A DNA stretch of 64,000 bases from Chitinophagales bacterium (GCA_026129525.1 JAHCHW010000004.1:186001-250000); one strand, 5' to 3'. Shown: positions 34,511-44,011, numbered from the stretch's first letter. Notes: generated by a model from the sequence alone, not told the origin. Made by a program: numbers and translations.

Positions 34511-34594
34511 AACAGAAATTTCTGAAAACGGCTGTTTACTTCTTGTTTGTTACTTTCGTCTTATCTGCAAGTGCAGCATTTGAAACTTAGCTTT

Positions 34595-36673
34595 ATGAAG
34601 TATTACTTTCTGTTTGTCTTTACCTTGTTTATTATTTGTTCTCAAGCACAGGAAACAAAACCCGATAACCGCATTCTTGACCACTTTATAGTGATGCTCG
34701 CTCCCGGGCATACCGTAAACGAATTGTTTGAAACCCACAAAAACATCAGCGCGGTTTCTCCGCTTTCAAAACGAATGAACATTTGGTTGCTGGAACGAAA
34801 CACTACGCAACATGCCGAAGAGTTTTTGCAACAACTCAACTTAAACCGCTCGGTAATAATGGCGCAGTTCGACCATACGTTTGAAGAGCGTTCGCTTATA
34901 CCCAACGACCCTTCCTTTAACCAGCAGTGGGGAATGTTGAACACCGGGCAAAGCAGCGGCTTACCCGGAGCCGATATTGAAGCCACCGAAGCTTGGGATA
35001 TAAATCACAGTAATGTTACGGCTTGCGGAGATACCGTAGTGGTGGCTGTAATTGACGGCAAGCCCGATTTAACACACGAAGACCTAACCTTCTTTACCAA
35101 CTACAACGAAGTTGGCGCCAATGGAATTGACGATGACGGCAACGGTTATATTGACGATGTAAACGGATGGAATGTGGTGGACACCAGCGGCAACACCAAC
35201 GGTTTCAGTTCGCACGCCACACATTGTGCAGGCATTGTAGGAGCAAATGGCAATAATAATGTTGGGGTGGCGGGCGTTTGTTGGGGGGCACATATTATGC
35301 CCGTGGTGTACGGTAGCGCCATTGAAAGCCGTGTAGTAGCAGCGTACGATTATGTGCGCGAAATGCGGATGCTCTACAACAACACCTTCGGCAGCAAAGG
35401 AGCTTTTGTAGTAGCAACCAATTCTTCATTTGGGGTTGATGAAGGCAATCCTGCCGATTACCCTATATGGTGCGCCATGTACGATTCAATGGGGGCTGTG
35501 GGCATACTTAGTGCCGGAGCCACCGCCAATAAAAACTGGGATGTGGATGTAAAGCACGATATACCTACCGAATGCGGAAGCAATTGGTTGATTGCGGTAA
35601 CCAACACCAACCGCAACGACCAACGCAACACCGGTGCCGCTTATGGTAAAAAGAGTGTTGACTTAGGTGCCCCGGGCACCACGGTTTTCTCCACCTACGC
35701 GCCTTTTTCGGTTTTGCCTTACGCCAACAGTACAGGCACTTCCATGGCAACTCCACATGTAGCGGGTGCCGTAGCTGCCATGTATGCCGCAGCCTGCAAA
35801 GGCTTGTGCGATTTGTATTACGAAAAGCCCGACTCGGTTGCCTTGATGATGAAAGAATATTTATTAGACGGGGCAGAATGGATTTCATCGCTTAACAACA
35901 TAACTGTAACCGGAGGCAGGCTGAATTTGTACCGTGCCTTTAAAAATCTCGAACGCTTCAATTGCGACTCCTGCAACTTTGAAGTGGGCATTGATAAAGT
36001 GGACATCAGTTGCTTTAACGCCAACAATGGAGCCATGGCAGTAATTGTTTCGGGAAATGTGGACGATTACACCTACTTATGGTCGAACGGGCAAACAGGT
36101 GTAGAGTGCTTAAGCATGGCGCCAGGTTTTTATACTTTGCGCGTTACCGACTCTACCAACTGCCGCAGACAATGGACGGCTGCACTCCACAATCCCGACA
36201 GCATTGCCATTACCGCAGTAAATGTTATTCCCGCCTTGGGCGGTAACAACGGCAACATAACCATCGTGGCTTCTGCCGGAAACGATACCCTGCTGTATTC
36301 TATTGATGGAGTAAACTATCAAAGCACTGCCACTTTCAGTATTGATACCAACGGCACATTTACCGTGTATGTAAAAAATACCAACGGTTGTGTGGTGCAA
36401 AAAACGGTATTGGTGAGCAGTGTAACTGAGTTAGGGAATGAAGAGTGGCAGTTGATGGTTTATCCGAATCCGGCAAAAGATGAGTTAATAGTGCAGTGGC
36501 AAACAACAAACAATAAACCCGAAGTTGTACAGGTGTTTGATGTAACGGGCAGAAAAGTTTTTGAGACGAATCCTTCTTCCGATAAAGTAATAGTGCGTGT
36601 TAGCGATTGGGCACCGGGTATGTATGTGGTGAAATGCGGAAGCACGATGCGGAAGTTTACGGTAGCGCATTAA
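34595..36673 (+). CDS. Subtilisin-like serine peptidase with SprB-like modules and T9SS sorting domain
   Basis: A 692-residue secreted S8 protease. Signal peptide (MKYYFLFVFTLFIICSQAQ), an inhibitor-like propeptide region (about 25-105), then the catalytic domain: Asp in VVVAVIDGKPDLTHEDL (about 153), His in SSHATHCAGIVG (about 209), Ser in GTSMATPHVAG (about 382). Two SprB-like modules follow (about 475-610, with CFNANNGAMAV and YSIDGVNYQS), then a T9SS sorting domain (MVYPNPAKDELIV). The frame is open 16 codons further upstream, but only this ATG gives a signal peptide. It overlaps no gene; recJ begins nine bases after its stop. Confidence 0.92.
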   Translation: MKYYFLFVFTLFIICSQAQETKPDNRILDHFIVMLAPGHTVNELFETHKNISAVSPLSKRMNIWLLERNTTQHAEEFLQQLNLNRSVIMAQFDHTFEERSLIPNDPSFNQQWGMLNTGQSSGLPGADIEATEAWDINHSNVTACGDTVVVAVIDGKPDLTHEDLTFFTNYNEVGANGIDDDGNGYIDDVNGWNVVDTSGNTNGFSSHATHCAGIVGANGNNNVGVAGVCWGAHIMPVVYGSAIESRVVAAYDYVREMRMLYNNTFGSKGAFVVATNSSFGVDEGNPADYPIWCAMYDSMGAVGILSAGATANKNWDVDVKHDIPTECGSNWLIAVTNTNRNDQRNTGAAYGKKSVDLGAPGTTVFSTYAPFSVLPYANSTGTSMATPHVAGAVAAMYAAACKGLCDLYYEKPDSVALMMKEYLLDGAEWISSLNNITVTGGRLNLYRAFKNLERFNCDSCNFEVGIDKVDISCFNANNGAMAVIVSGNVDDYTYLWSNGQTGVECLSMAPGFYTLRVTDSTNCRRQWTAALHNPDSIAITAVNVIPALGGNNGNITIVASAGNDTLLYSIDGVNYQSTATFSIDTNGTFTVYVKNTNGCVVQKTVLVSSVTELGNEEWQLMVYPNPAKDELIVQWQTTNNKPEVVQVFDVTGRKVFETNPSSDKVIVRVSDWAPGMYVVKCGSTMRKFTVAH

Positions 36674-36682
36674 AACCGGTGT

Positions 36683-38374
36683 ATGAACCTCCGCTGGAAA
36701 CTAAACACCGCCCCTGCCGAAAAGGTGCTGGCGCTGCAAAGCGAACTCAAAATCCATTCTGCTTTATGCAGCATATTAGTGCAGCGCGGCATTGAAACCT
36801 ACGAACAGGCAAAAGCGTTTTTCCGTCCTTCCTTAACGGAGTTGCATGACCCTCTCCTGATGAAGGATATGGACAAAGCCGTGAGCCGGATTGAACGCGC
36901 TTTCCTGAACGGTGAAAAAATTCTGATTTACGGTGATTACGATGTGGACGGTACTACGGCAGTGGCAACCGTCTATTCTTTTTTCAAAGACATCTATCCA
37001 AATCTTGACTACTACATTCCTCATCGCTATACCGAAGGTTACGGCATTTCAATAAAAGGAATTGATTACGCAGCCGAAAAAGGTTTCTCGCTCGTGATTG
37101 CCTTAGACTGCGGCATTAAAGCCAACGATAAAATTGATTACGCCAACAGCAAAGGCGTTGACTTTATTATTTGCGACCATCACCTGCCCGGTGCCGAGAT
37201 ACCGAATGCCATTGCCATACTTGACCCGAAACGGAACGATTGCCCCTATCCGTTTAAAGAGTTGAGCGGTTGCGGAATAGGATTTAAACTGATACAGGCA
37301 TTTGCACAGGCAACTAATCTTCCGCCCGAAAAATATTTGCAGTATCTGGATTTGGTATGTGTAAGCATTGGAGCCGATATAGTTCCCATTGTTGGCGAGA
37401 ACAGAATTCTTGCATGGCACGGTTTGCAGAAAGTGAATACCAACCCTGTTACCGGTTTAAAAAAACTGATTGAAGTTGCCGGAACCAAAAAGAAACTGAG
37501 CATTACCGATGTAGTGTTCATTCTCGGTCCGCGCATCAACGCAGCCGGTCGAATGGACGATGCCAAACACGCGGTAAAATTGCTCATAGCCGATGATGTG
37601 GACTACGATGCCGAAGCAAATGCGTTTCAACTAAACGCATTTAATAATGAGCGGAAAGATTTAGACAGAAGCATTACTGCTCATGCGCTCGAAATGATTG
37701 GCAGTGATGAAACATTGGTGAAACGAAAATCAACAGTGGTGTATCATCCCGAATGGCACAAAGGTGTAATAGGTATTGTAGCATCGCGCTTAACCGAAAC
37801 ATACTACCGCCCCACCATTGTGCTTACCGAAAGCGATGGCAAAGTAACCGGTAGCGCCCGCTCGGTAAAAAATTTCGATTTGTACGAAGCCATTTATGAA
37901 TGCCGCGATTTACTGCTACAATTTGGCGGACACAAGTTTGCTGCCGGGCTAACCCTGCACCCCGAAAACGTAGAGCCGCTTATGCAGCGTTTTGAAGAAG
38001 TGGTAAGCGAGCGTATTACCGATGAACACCTCACTCCTGAATTAGAAATTGATGCTGAAATTTCTTTGGAAGACATTACGCCAAAATTTTACGGCATCGT
38101 TCAGCAAATGGCGCCCTTTGGACCCGAGAACATGAACCCCGTTTTTATAACACGACAGGTTCAAGACAGTGGTTGGAGCAAAACACTGAAAGAAGAACAT
38201 CTCAAATTCTCGCTTCGAAAAAGCAATGGCGAACTTATAGATGGCATCGGCTTTGGAATGGCTGATAAAATGAGCATTGTAAAAAGTCGCCCCTTTGATA
38301 TTGCCTACCATATTGACGAAAACGAATGGCAAGGTAACGTGCGCCTGCAGCTGATGGTAAAGGATGTAAGGTAA
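36683..38374 (+). CDS. recJ: Single-stranded-DNA-specific exonuclease RecJ
   Basis: Mn2+-dependent 5'-3' exonuclease of the DHH phosphoesterase superfamily, used in recombination and mismatch repair. DYDVDGTTAVA at residues 85-95 (motif I) and FIICDHHLPG (DHH motif, about 158) are clear, as is GRMDDAKHAV in the middle and the DHHA1-type GGHKFAAG near 412. Length 563, normal for RecJ. The gene starts nine bases after the subtilase stop, which places it in the same transcription direction. Confidence 0.96.
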   Translation: MNLRWKLNTAPAEKVLALQSELKIHSALCSILVQRGIETYEQAKAFFRPSLTELHDPLLMKDMDKAVSRIERAFLNGEKILIYGDYDVDGTTAVATVYSFFKDIYPNLDYYIPHRYTEGYGISIKGIDYAAEKGFSLVIALDCGIKANDKIDYANSKGVDFIICDHHLPGAEIPNAIAILDPKRNDCPYPFKELSGCGIGFKLIQAFAQATNLPPEKYLQYLDLVCVSIGADIVPIVGENRILAWHGLQKVNTNPVTGLKKLIEVAGTKKKLSITDVVFILGPRINAAGRMDDAKHAVKLLIADDVDYDAEANAFQLNAFNNERKDLDRSITAHALEMIGSDETLVKRKSTVVYHPEWHKGVIGIVASRLTETYYRPTIVLTESDGKVTGSARSVKNFDLYEAIYECRDLLLQFGGHKFAAGLTLHPENVEPLMQRFEEVVSERITDEHLTPELEIDAEISLEDITPKFYGIVQQMAPFGPENMNPVFITRQVQDSGWSKTLKEEHLKFSLRKSNGELIDGIGFGMADKMSIVKSRPFDIAYHIDENEWQGNVRLQLMVKDVR

Positions 38375-38507
38375 GTAAGCATACTTACGCATATAGCTGA
38401 ATGTTGCTGTCCCATTAACGCGCCCTCAAAATTTTCTCCTTTCAAAAAAGTAAAAGTTGTACCTTGCTTACGGACACCTTATTACACCAAACCTAAAACT
38501 ACATGCC

Positions 38508-40772
38508 ATGAAAAAATTTCACCCTTACGGCTTGGCGGGAGCGTTGGTAATGTTGCTTTGTTTAGAAACTACTGCACAATGCACAGGCGGGCGATACCAC
38601 GATTTGGTTTTCCCCGGCAGCCCCACGGTTACTTCCGATGTTGTGTACGGCAGCAACTTGGACCAAAACGGAGCTACCGTTCAACTAAAGTTAGATGTTT
38701 ACGAACCTGCCTGCGATGTTGCCACTAACCGACCTTTAGTAATTTTTGCTCATGGCGGCTCGTTTGTTACGGGCGATAAAGCCGATGCCGGCTATGTGCA
38801 AACTGCTGTTGCGTTGGCACAGCTAGGTTACGTAGTAGCAAGTATTAATTATCGCTTAGGTTTTCCTACTACCGGGCTTGCCGCGCAATATGGTTTCAAC
38901 TCTGCCATTATGCGCGGACTGCACGATGGGCGCGCTGCCGTGCGCTTTATGCGTAACAATGCTTTAAACGGTGGCAACACCTGGAAAATTGACCCCACCA
39001 ATATTTTCTTCGGAGGTGTTTCGGCTGGCGGCATTATTGCCCTCCATTTAGCTTACCAAAACACATCGGGCGAAATGACTATGAACTGTGGCGGGCAACC
39101 CGGCACCGACCAAAGCAGTGTGGAAGGCAACAGCAACAATTTAAATGTTTCTTCAGCCGTTAAAGCTATTATCAGCATTTCGGGCGGCATACGCGATTTA
39201 AACTGGATTACTAACAACGATATTCCCGTTTGCATGGCACACGGCACCAACGATGGAACCGTACCCTACGGCAGCGGCAGTTTCGGTGGCTTTTTTCCGG
39301 TATATGGCAGTTCGTCAATTGCAACACGTTGCAGTACAACCAATACCAAGTACTGTTTTAAGCCGATGATAAATCAGGATCACACTCCTTCTAACCCTGC
39401 TTATGTTGATACCGTTGCCGTATTGATGCGGAATTTTCTTGAACATTTTGTTTGCAATGTTTCGCTCAACTGCAATTACACCGGCTCGCCTACAGCTACT
39501 ACTCCATCGGTTTCTATTGCGCTTACTTCGGGGACTAATCCAACCTGTGCAGGCGCATCGGTTACATTTACGGCAACTGCCACCAACCCGGGTGCTAATC
39601 CTGTTTATACATGGAAGAAAAATGGTCAAACGGTTGGAACCAACAGCACCACTTACACTACCAACTCGCTTGCAAATAACGATGTAATAACCTGTGTGCT
39701 TACTTCCTGCGCTACAACAGGCGTTACTTCGAATGCCATTACCATGACGGTGAATGCCGCATCGGCACCGGCAGTTTCTATTGCACTTACTTCGGGCAGC
39801 AATCCTACTTGTGCAGGCGCATCGCTTACTTTTACCGCTACACCAACAAATGGTGGCAACGCGCCTTCTTATCAATGGAAGAAAAACGGAAGCAACGTTG
39901 GCACTAACAGCAGTGCGTTTACTTCCACCACACTGGTAAATGGCGATGTTATCAGTTGCGTAATGACTTCCAATTCATCGTGTGCCAATCCAACCACGGC
40001 AACATCTAACTCCATTACGATCTCTGTTTCGTCAACTGTTGCGGCAGGTGTTTCCATTGCCATTACTTCGGGCACTAATCCAAGTTGTGCCGATTCATCG
40101 GTTACATTTACGGCAACACCTTCAAACGGAGGAACGGCACCTGCCTATCAATGGAAAAAGAACGGCAACAACATTGGCACCAACAACGGCACGTTTACTA
40201 CAACAACCTTAGCCAACAACGATGTTATTACTTGCGTGCTCACATCTAACCTGGGCTGTGCCAACCCTAACACCGCTACTTCTACTCCGGTAACCATTAC
40301 CATACACACTCCGCCTACCATTACCCAAACCGGAAATGTGCTTACGGCAAGTTCATCGGCATCGTATCAATGGTACCGCAACGGGCAGTTGATTAACGGA
40401 GCCACTTCGCAAATCTATACTGCCACACAAAGCGGCAGCTACACGGTTACAGGAGGTAACAATTGCCATTCGCAGGCAAAAAATGTAGTAATAAGCGGTT
40501 TGGATGATAACAATAGTTTGCTTTCACCATTATTTGTTTATCCGAATCCTTCAACAGGTAGTTTTACTGTGCAGTTTAATGCCGAAGCGGGAAGTAGTTT
40601 TGTGTTGCAACTGAAAGACGTTACCGGAAGAACTGTGCATGTCGAAACCATAACAGGCTTTTCGGGTGCTTACGAAAAAACAGTGGCTGTAGATTTTCTT
40701 GCCAAAGGAACGTACACCGTACATGTAACAGACGGAAATGAACAGGCGGTAAGAAGAGTGGTGGTGTATTGA
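38508..40772 (+). CDS. Secreted esterase-like alpha/beta hydrolase with three Ig-like repeats and T9SS sorting domain
   Basis: A 754-residue exported protein. Signal peptide (MKKFHPYGLAGALVMLLCLE), then an alpha/beta hydrolase resembling carboxylesterases: VIFAHGGSFVTGDKAD (HGG oxyanion motif) and FFGGVSAGGIIALHLAY (Ser in GVSAGG). Then three homologous Ig-like repeats of about 88 residues, each starting with VSIALTSGTNPTC-like sequence and containing WKKNGQTVGTNST, and a T9SS sorting domain (FVYPNPSTGSF). The frame is open to 38457, but the ATG at 38508 gives the signal peptide. It is a paralogue of the minus-strand gene at 61049-62251, which lacks the repeats. Confidence 0.88.
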   Translation: MKKFHPYGLAGALVMLLCLETTAQCTGGRYHDLVFPGSPTVTSDVVYGSNLDQNGATVQLKLDVYEPACDVATNRPLVIFAHGGSFVTGDKADAGYVQTAVALAQLGYVVASINYRLGFPTTGLAAQYGFNSAIMRGLHDGRAAVRFMRNNALNGGNTWKIDPTNIFFGGVSAGGIIALHLAYQNTSGEMTMNCGGQPGTDQSSVEGNSNNLNVSSAVKAIISISGGIRDLNWITNNDIPVCMAHGTNDGTVPYGSGSFGGFFPVYGSSSIATRCSTTNTKYCFKPMINQDHTPSNPAYVDTVAVLMRNFLEHFVCNVSLNCNYTGSPTATTPSVSIALTSGTNPTCAGASVTFTATATNPGANPVYTWKKNGQTVGTNSTTYTTNSLANNDVITCVLTSCATTGVTSNAITMTVNAASAPAVSIALTSGSNPTCAGASLTFTATPTNGGNAPSYQWKKNGSNVGTNSSAFTSTTLVNGDVISCVMTSNSSCANPTTATSNSITISVSSTVAAGVSIAITSGTNPSCADSSVTFTATPSNGGTAPAYQWKKNGNNIGTNNGTFTTTTLANNDVITCVLTSNLGCANPNTATSTPVTITIHTPPTITQTGNVLTASSSASYQWYRNGQLINGATSQIYTATQSGSYTVTGGNNCHSQAKNVVISGLDDNNSLLSPLFVYPNPSTGSFTVQFNAEAGSSFVLQLKDVTGRTVHVETITGFSGAYEKTVAVDFLAKGTYTVHVTDGNEQAVRRVVVY
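39503..40310 (+). repeat. Three tandem Ig-like repeats (coding)
   Basis: Units of roughly 265 bases beginning near 39503, 39771 and 40047 encode VSIALTSG or VSIAITSG, then NPTCAGAS or NPSCADSS, then VTFTATP, WKKNG and NDVITCVLTS. DNA similarity between units is high, including the blocks TTACTTCGGG and CATCGGTTACATTTACGGCA, so the duplication is recent compared with the SprB repeats. Confidence 0.8.
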
Positions 40773-40782
40773 TTTGAAGTTG

Positions 40783-41100
40783 CTATTCCAATGCAATACT
40801 GTTAGTAGCCGGATTCTCCTGAAGATAATACACCGGCACCGAATCGCCCGTTGTAATTTCTGATTTTACCTTTTTGGTAATAACGATTTTTTCCCCGTTA
40901 ACGCTTAGCGTAACAAACAGTTCGCGCTTGTTGCCATGCTGAACAACACTATCTACCGGCAGCAAAATGCGTTTGCCTTTAGTGCTTAGTTTTTCCATGC
41001 GGTTGTATTCAAGCAGGTTACCAATGGTAGCTATGGCGGCTAAACCAATAAGCGCAGTGAATGCTGTCCAAAATGCACGCTTCGTTTTTATTGGCTCCAT
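40783..41100 (-). CDS. Small membrane-anchored protein (DUF3592-like)
   Basis: A 105-residue protein with one membrane helix (about 11-30, FWTAFTALIGLAAIATIG) and a soluble C-terminal part (LPVDSVVQHGNKRELFVTLS, VPVYYLQENPATNSI). The spacing of VPVYYL resembles DUF3592-type proteins, but the match is loose. The ATG at 41100 lies two bases beyond the tryptophan 2,3-dioxygenase stop, so the two are almost certainly co-transcribed. It runs tail-to-tail with the esterase gene. Confidence 0.7.
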   Translation of the reverse strand: MEPIKTKRAFWTAFTALIGLAAIATIGNLLEYNRMEKLSTKGKRILLPVDSVVQHGNKRELFVTLSVNGEKIVITKKVKSEITTGDSVPVYYLQENPATNSIALE

Positions 41101-41102
41101 TT

Positions 41103-42134
41103 TCAAACATCAAAACCCAGGCGCTTACGCAATGCCGGTGAAAGTTGCGGAAGTTTGTTTCGCTCTATCATAAAGGTTGTCAACTCGGCAAACTCTTTAA
41201 AAATGTAATGGCTATTGAGTGCTCCTTGCAGGTAATCTTTGCCGGTGCTGCCGCCTGTGCCGGTGCGGGCACCTATCATGCGGTGCACCATGTTGATGTG
41301 GCGGAAACGCCAGGCAGAAAGTGTGTTGTCAATCTCCAGCAAATTGTTGAGGAGTTGAAACGGCAACTGCAACAACGGATAATCGCGGTAGAGAATAATG
41401 AACAATGCTGCCCGCCTTGCTTTGGGCGAAAGGCTCCACTCCTCTTTCTTCTCGTTACCCAAAAACAATTCTTCAAAGCGCGAAAGGTTTCCTTTTTCGG
41501 CATCTACTAAACTGTTGCCGTAGGCTTCCGAAAATTTTTTCCAAAACGGATGAACCACGCCTTCAGCAACAATTCCTTCCCAATATTCCGGGCGGTCGAA
41601 AAACGGCATGCGCTCTAACCAATCGTTCACCAAATCAATCAGCGGCTTGGTTTTCTCTACATCTTCAATCAACTTTTTGTCTTCGGGTTTCAGTTGGCTG
41701 GTGTAGTATTCTTTGCCATGACGGTTTTGCATTCGCAAGCCCAAGTTTGCTTCCAACACTTTAAACTGAATACTCTGAAACCCCGAAGCGGGTCGAAGCC
41801 TGTTTCGGAAATCCAGAAAATCCAACGAAGTCATGGTTTCCAGAATATCAATTTTCTGCACCAGTACCCGCAGAATGGTAACCACGCGGTTGAGGCGGTG
41901 GTTAACCGTAAACAAATCGGGCGAGTTGTCGCTGATGTTCGGCTGCGAAAGAATTTGCATCACCGAGCCTACTTCGTATAATATCTGTTTAAACCACAAC
42001 TCATAACTCTGGTGAATTACAATGAACAGCATTTCATCGTGTGCATGGTCGTTCGCTTTGTCGCTTTCCAACGTTTGTGCGTTCAGTATTTTATCAAGTT
42101 GTAAATACTCGCTGTAGTAAACTCCGTCTTTCAT
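41103..42134 (-). CDS. kynA: Tryptophan 2,3-dioxygenase
   Basis: Heme enzyme that opens the indole ring of L-tryptophan to N-formylkynurenine, the first step of the kynurenine pathway. Family features: YYSEYLQLDKILNAQ at the N-terminus, HDEMLFIVIHQSYELWFKQI (about 31-52; the first histidine region contacts the substrate), LRPASGFQSIQF (about 117), and the C-terminal WRFRHINMVHRMIGARTGTG with the proximal heme histidine and the GTGGS segment. Length 343, typical. A formamidase and kynureninase are not in the window. Confidence 0.96.
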   Translation of the reverse strand: MKDGVYYSEYLQLDKILNAQTLESDKANDHAHDEMLFIVIHQSYELWFKQILYEVGSVMQILSQPNISDNSPDLFTVNHRLNRVVTILRVLVQKIDILETMTSLDFLDFRNRLRPASGFQSIQFKVLEANLGLRMQNRHGKEYYTSQLKPEDKKLIEDVEKTKPLIDLVNDWLERMPFFDRPEYWEGIVAEGVVHPFWKKFSEAYGNSLVDAEKGNLSRFEELFLGNEKKEEWSLSPKARRAALFIILYRDYPLLQLPFQLLNNLLEIDNTLSAWRFRHINMVHRMIGARTGTGGSTGKDYLQGALNSHYIFKEFAELTTFMIERNKLPQLSPALRKRLGFDV

Positions 42135-42286
42135 GTTAAATGATTTAAGGGATATAGGATAAGAAGCACGGTTTGTGTGTAATCCATCCGGTTGTCAAAG
42201 ATGAAAAAATATGCGTTGTGCTCTGCCTGAAGTAAAACAGCAATTGAACATAAAAACTCTATACTTGCTTCACTAAAGCCAAAGCC

Positions 42287-43297
42287 ATGGCAACATTAAT
42301 GCAGGAAAATTTTCATCAGGCTGATTTTGATCAACCACACCCCGAACGAACACGCGCCATTTTAAAAGCGCATCCGGAGGTGAAAAAACTTTTCGGGCGC
42401 AATCCGTGGACAGCTGCCGTAATGCTGGGCATACTGGCATTGCAAACCGGCATTGCCTACGGAATGGGTAAACTTGGAATGCAGTATTGGTGGCTGAGTT
42501 TGATTGTGGCTTATGCAATTGGCGCTTTTGCCAACCATGCCATGTACGTTATTATTCACGAGGCAACACACAATCTCGTTTTTACCAGTAAAAGCTGGAA
42601 CCGCTGGGTTGCCATTTTTGCCGACTTGCCGAATACGTTTCCCGGCTCAATGGGCTTTACGGTGTATCATCTAAAGCATCACGCACATCAGGGCGATTAT
42701 GATTACGATGCCGATTTGGCAAGCCGGTGGGAAGCAAAGTTGATTGGAAACAGTGCTTTAGGCAAAGCCATTTGGTTGTTGTTGTTTCCGGTGTTTCAGA
42801 TTACGCGCCCTCCTCGTTTGAAGGCGATTAAAATGTGGAGCAAGTGGAGTTGGTTTAACCTGATAGCAGCTGTTACGTACGATGTGCTGATTATTTGGCT
42901 GTGCGGCTGGAACGGCATGATTTACCTTTGGGCTTCTTTCTTTTTCTCTATTGGTTTACATCCGGTGGGCGCTCGTTGGATTCAGGAGCATTATACTACT
43001 ACCACAGAACAAGAAACTGCCAGTTACTATGGTCCGTTAAATATTCCCGCACTGAATGTAGGTTACCACAACGAGCATCACGATTTTCCTTCCATACCTT
43101 GGAACAACCTGCCTAAGCTGAAAGCATTAGCTCCGGAGTTTTACGATAATCTGCAATCGCACACTTCGTGGACAAAGCTCTTGCTCAAATTTCTATTCGA
43201 CAGCAACTACAGTTTGTTTTCGCGGGTAGAGCGAATAGAACATGGCAAGGTGGAAGTTGAGAAGAGGAAGAGAGGATTGGTGAGTGATGCAGTATGA
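42287..43297 (+). CDS. Sphingolipid delta-4 desaturase-like fatty acid desaturase (DES1 type)
   Basis: A 336-residue membrane desaturase. The three histidine boxes for the di-iron centre are HEATH (91-95), HLKHH (128-132) and HNEHH (about 260). Four or more hydrophobic segments flank them. The N-terminus reads FDQPHPERTRAILKAHPEVK, which closely resembles the Lipid_DES segment of eukaryotic dihydroceramide delta-4 desaturase, and VGYHNEHHDFPSIPWNNLPK matches the DES1 third-box region. Many Bacteroidota make dihydroceramide-based sphingolipids, so a ceramide substrate is plausible, but it is inferred. A TATACTTG -7-like box precedes the ATG. Confidence 0.88.
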   Translation: MATLMQENFHQADFDQPHPERTRAILKAHPEVKKLFGRNPWTAAVMLGILALQTGIAYGMGKLGMQYWWLSLIVAYAIGAFANHAMYVIIHEATHNLVFTSKSWNRWVAIFADLPNTFPGSMGFTVYHLKHHAHQGDYDYDADLASRWEAKLIGNSALGKAIWLLLFPVFQITRPPRLKAIKMWSKWSWFNLIAAVTYDVLIIWLCGWNGMIYLWASFFFSIGLHPVGARWIQEHYTTTTEQETASYYGPLNIPALNVGYHNEHHDFPSIPWNNLPKLKALAPEFYDNLQSHTSWTKLLLKFLFDSNYSLFSRVERIEHGKVEVEKRKRGLVSDAV

Positions 43298-43342
43298 GAA
43301 TTCAGTTTTACAACAGTTTTTTCTGAATTTGTTCAAATCGTG

Positions 43343-43642
43343 TTATGCTGCATAAGCATCGTACTTAGCAATGGATTCCAACTCCCTGCTCTTTGCTTTG
43401 CTTTCTTCTTCCAAATCGTAATCATCTTGTAAGCCAAGCCAGAATTTTGCTGAGTTGCCAAAGTACTTACTTAACCGCAGACTTGTGTCTGCTGTAATTC
43501 TGCGATTACCTTTCAGTATCTCGGAAATTCTCGTTTGGGGTATTCCGGTATCTTTTGCCAGCCGGTAAGCCGTAATGTTTAAAGGCTTTAGAAATTCTTC
43601 CTGAAGCACTTCTCCGGGGTGAATATTTTTCAAATTCTTCAT
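43343..43642 (-). CDS. higA: HigA-family antitoxin (XRE-type)
   Basis: A 99-residue DNA-binding antitoxin. NIHPGEVLQEEFLKPLNITA and LAKDTGIPQTRISEILKG are the HigA/VapI signature with helix-turn-helix. It neutralises HigB and represses the operon. The toxin gene lies 12 bases upstream on the same strand, the order used by higBA loci. Confidence 0.93.
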   Translation of the reverse strand: MKNLKNIHPGEVLQEEFLKPLNITAYRLAKDTGIPQTRISEILKGNRRITADTSLRLSKYFGNSAKFWLGLQDDYDLEEESKAKSRELESIAKYDAYAA

Positions 43643-43654
43643 AAGAAAACTGTT

Positions 43655-43936
43655 TTAATGGTAATCAACAATTTCTACTTCCAACGCATTTCCGTTTCTC
43701 CACTTAAAGATTATTCGCCATTGGTCATTTATTCGTATGCTGTAAAACTCCTTCAACCTTCCCGACAGTTTTTCTAATCGGTTAGACGGTGGAATTTTCA
43801 AATCAGCCAGATTTTGCGAGTTATTTAGCATACGTAATTTCCGCCTTGAGGTTTGTTGAATTTCTGTCGGGTAGCCTTTTATCCAAATTCCCTCCCAAAT
43901 TTTTTCCGTGTCCTTTGAACCAAACGTCAATAGCAT
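43655..43936 (-). CDS. higB: HigB-family toxin (RelE/ParE superfamily, host-inhibition type)
   Basis: A 93-residue mRNA interferase-like toxin. The middle and end, RKLRMLNNSQNLADLKIPPS, RLEKLSGRLKEFYSIRINDQ and WRIIFKWRNGNALEVEIVDYH, are the classic HigB pattern (Killer family, Pfam Plasmid_killer). Cleavage of ribosome-bound mRNA is expected from the family. Paired with higA; length is standard and no truncation is seen, so the module looks intact. Confidence 0.94.
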   Translation of the reverse strand: MLLTFGSKDTEKIWEGIWIKGYPTEIQQTSRRKLRMLNNSQNLADLKIPPSNRLEKLSGRLKEFYSIRINDQWRIIFKWRNGNALEVEIVDYH

Positions 43937-44011
43937 ACTAACCTACGGCATTACTAACGTCAAAGATAAGTATTTTTAAACTAAACAAGGGGCTGTAAAA
44001 GCTGAATAAAA

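Noticed and set aside
39315..39875. A 186-residue minus-strand frame inside the Ig-repeat region
   Set aside because: Cysteine- and arginine-rich antisense artefact of the repeat codon pattern.
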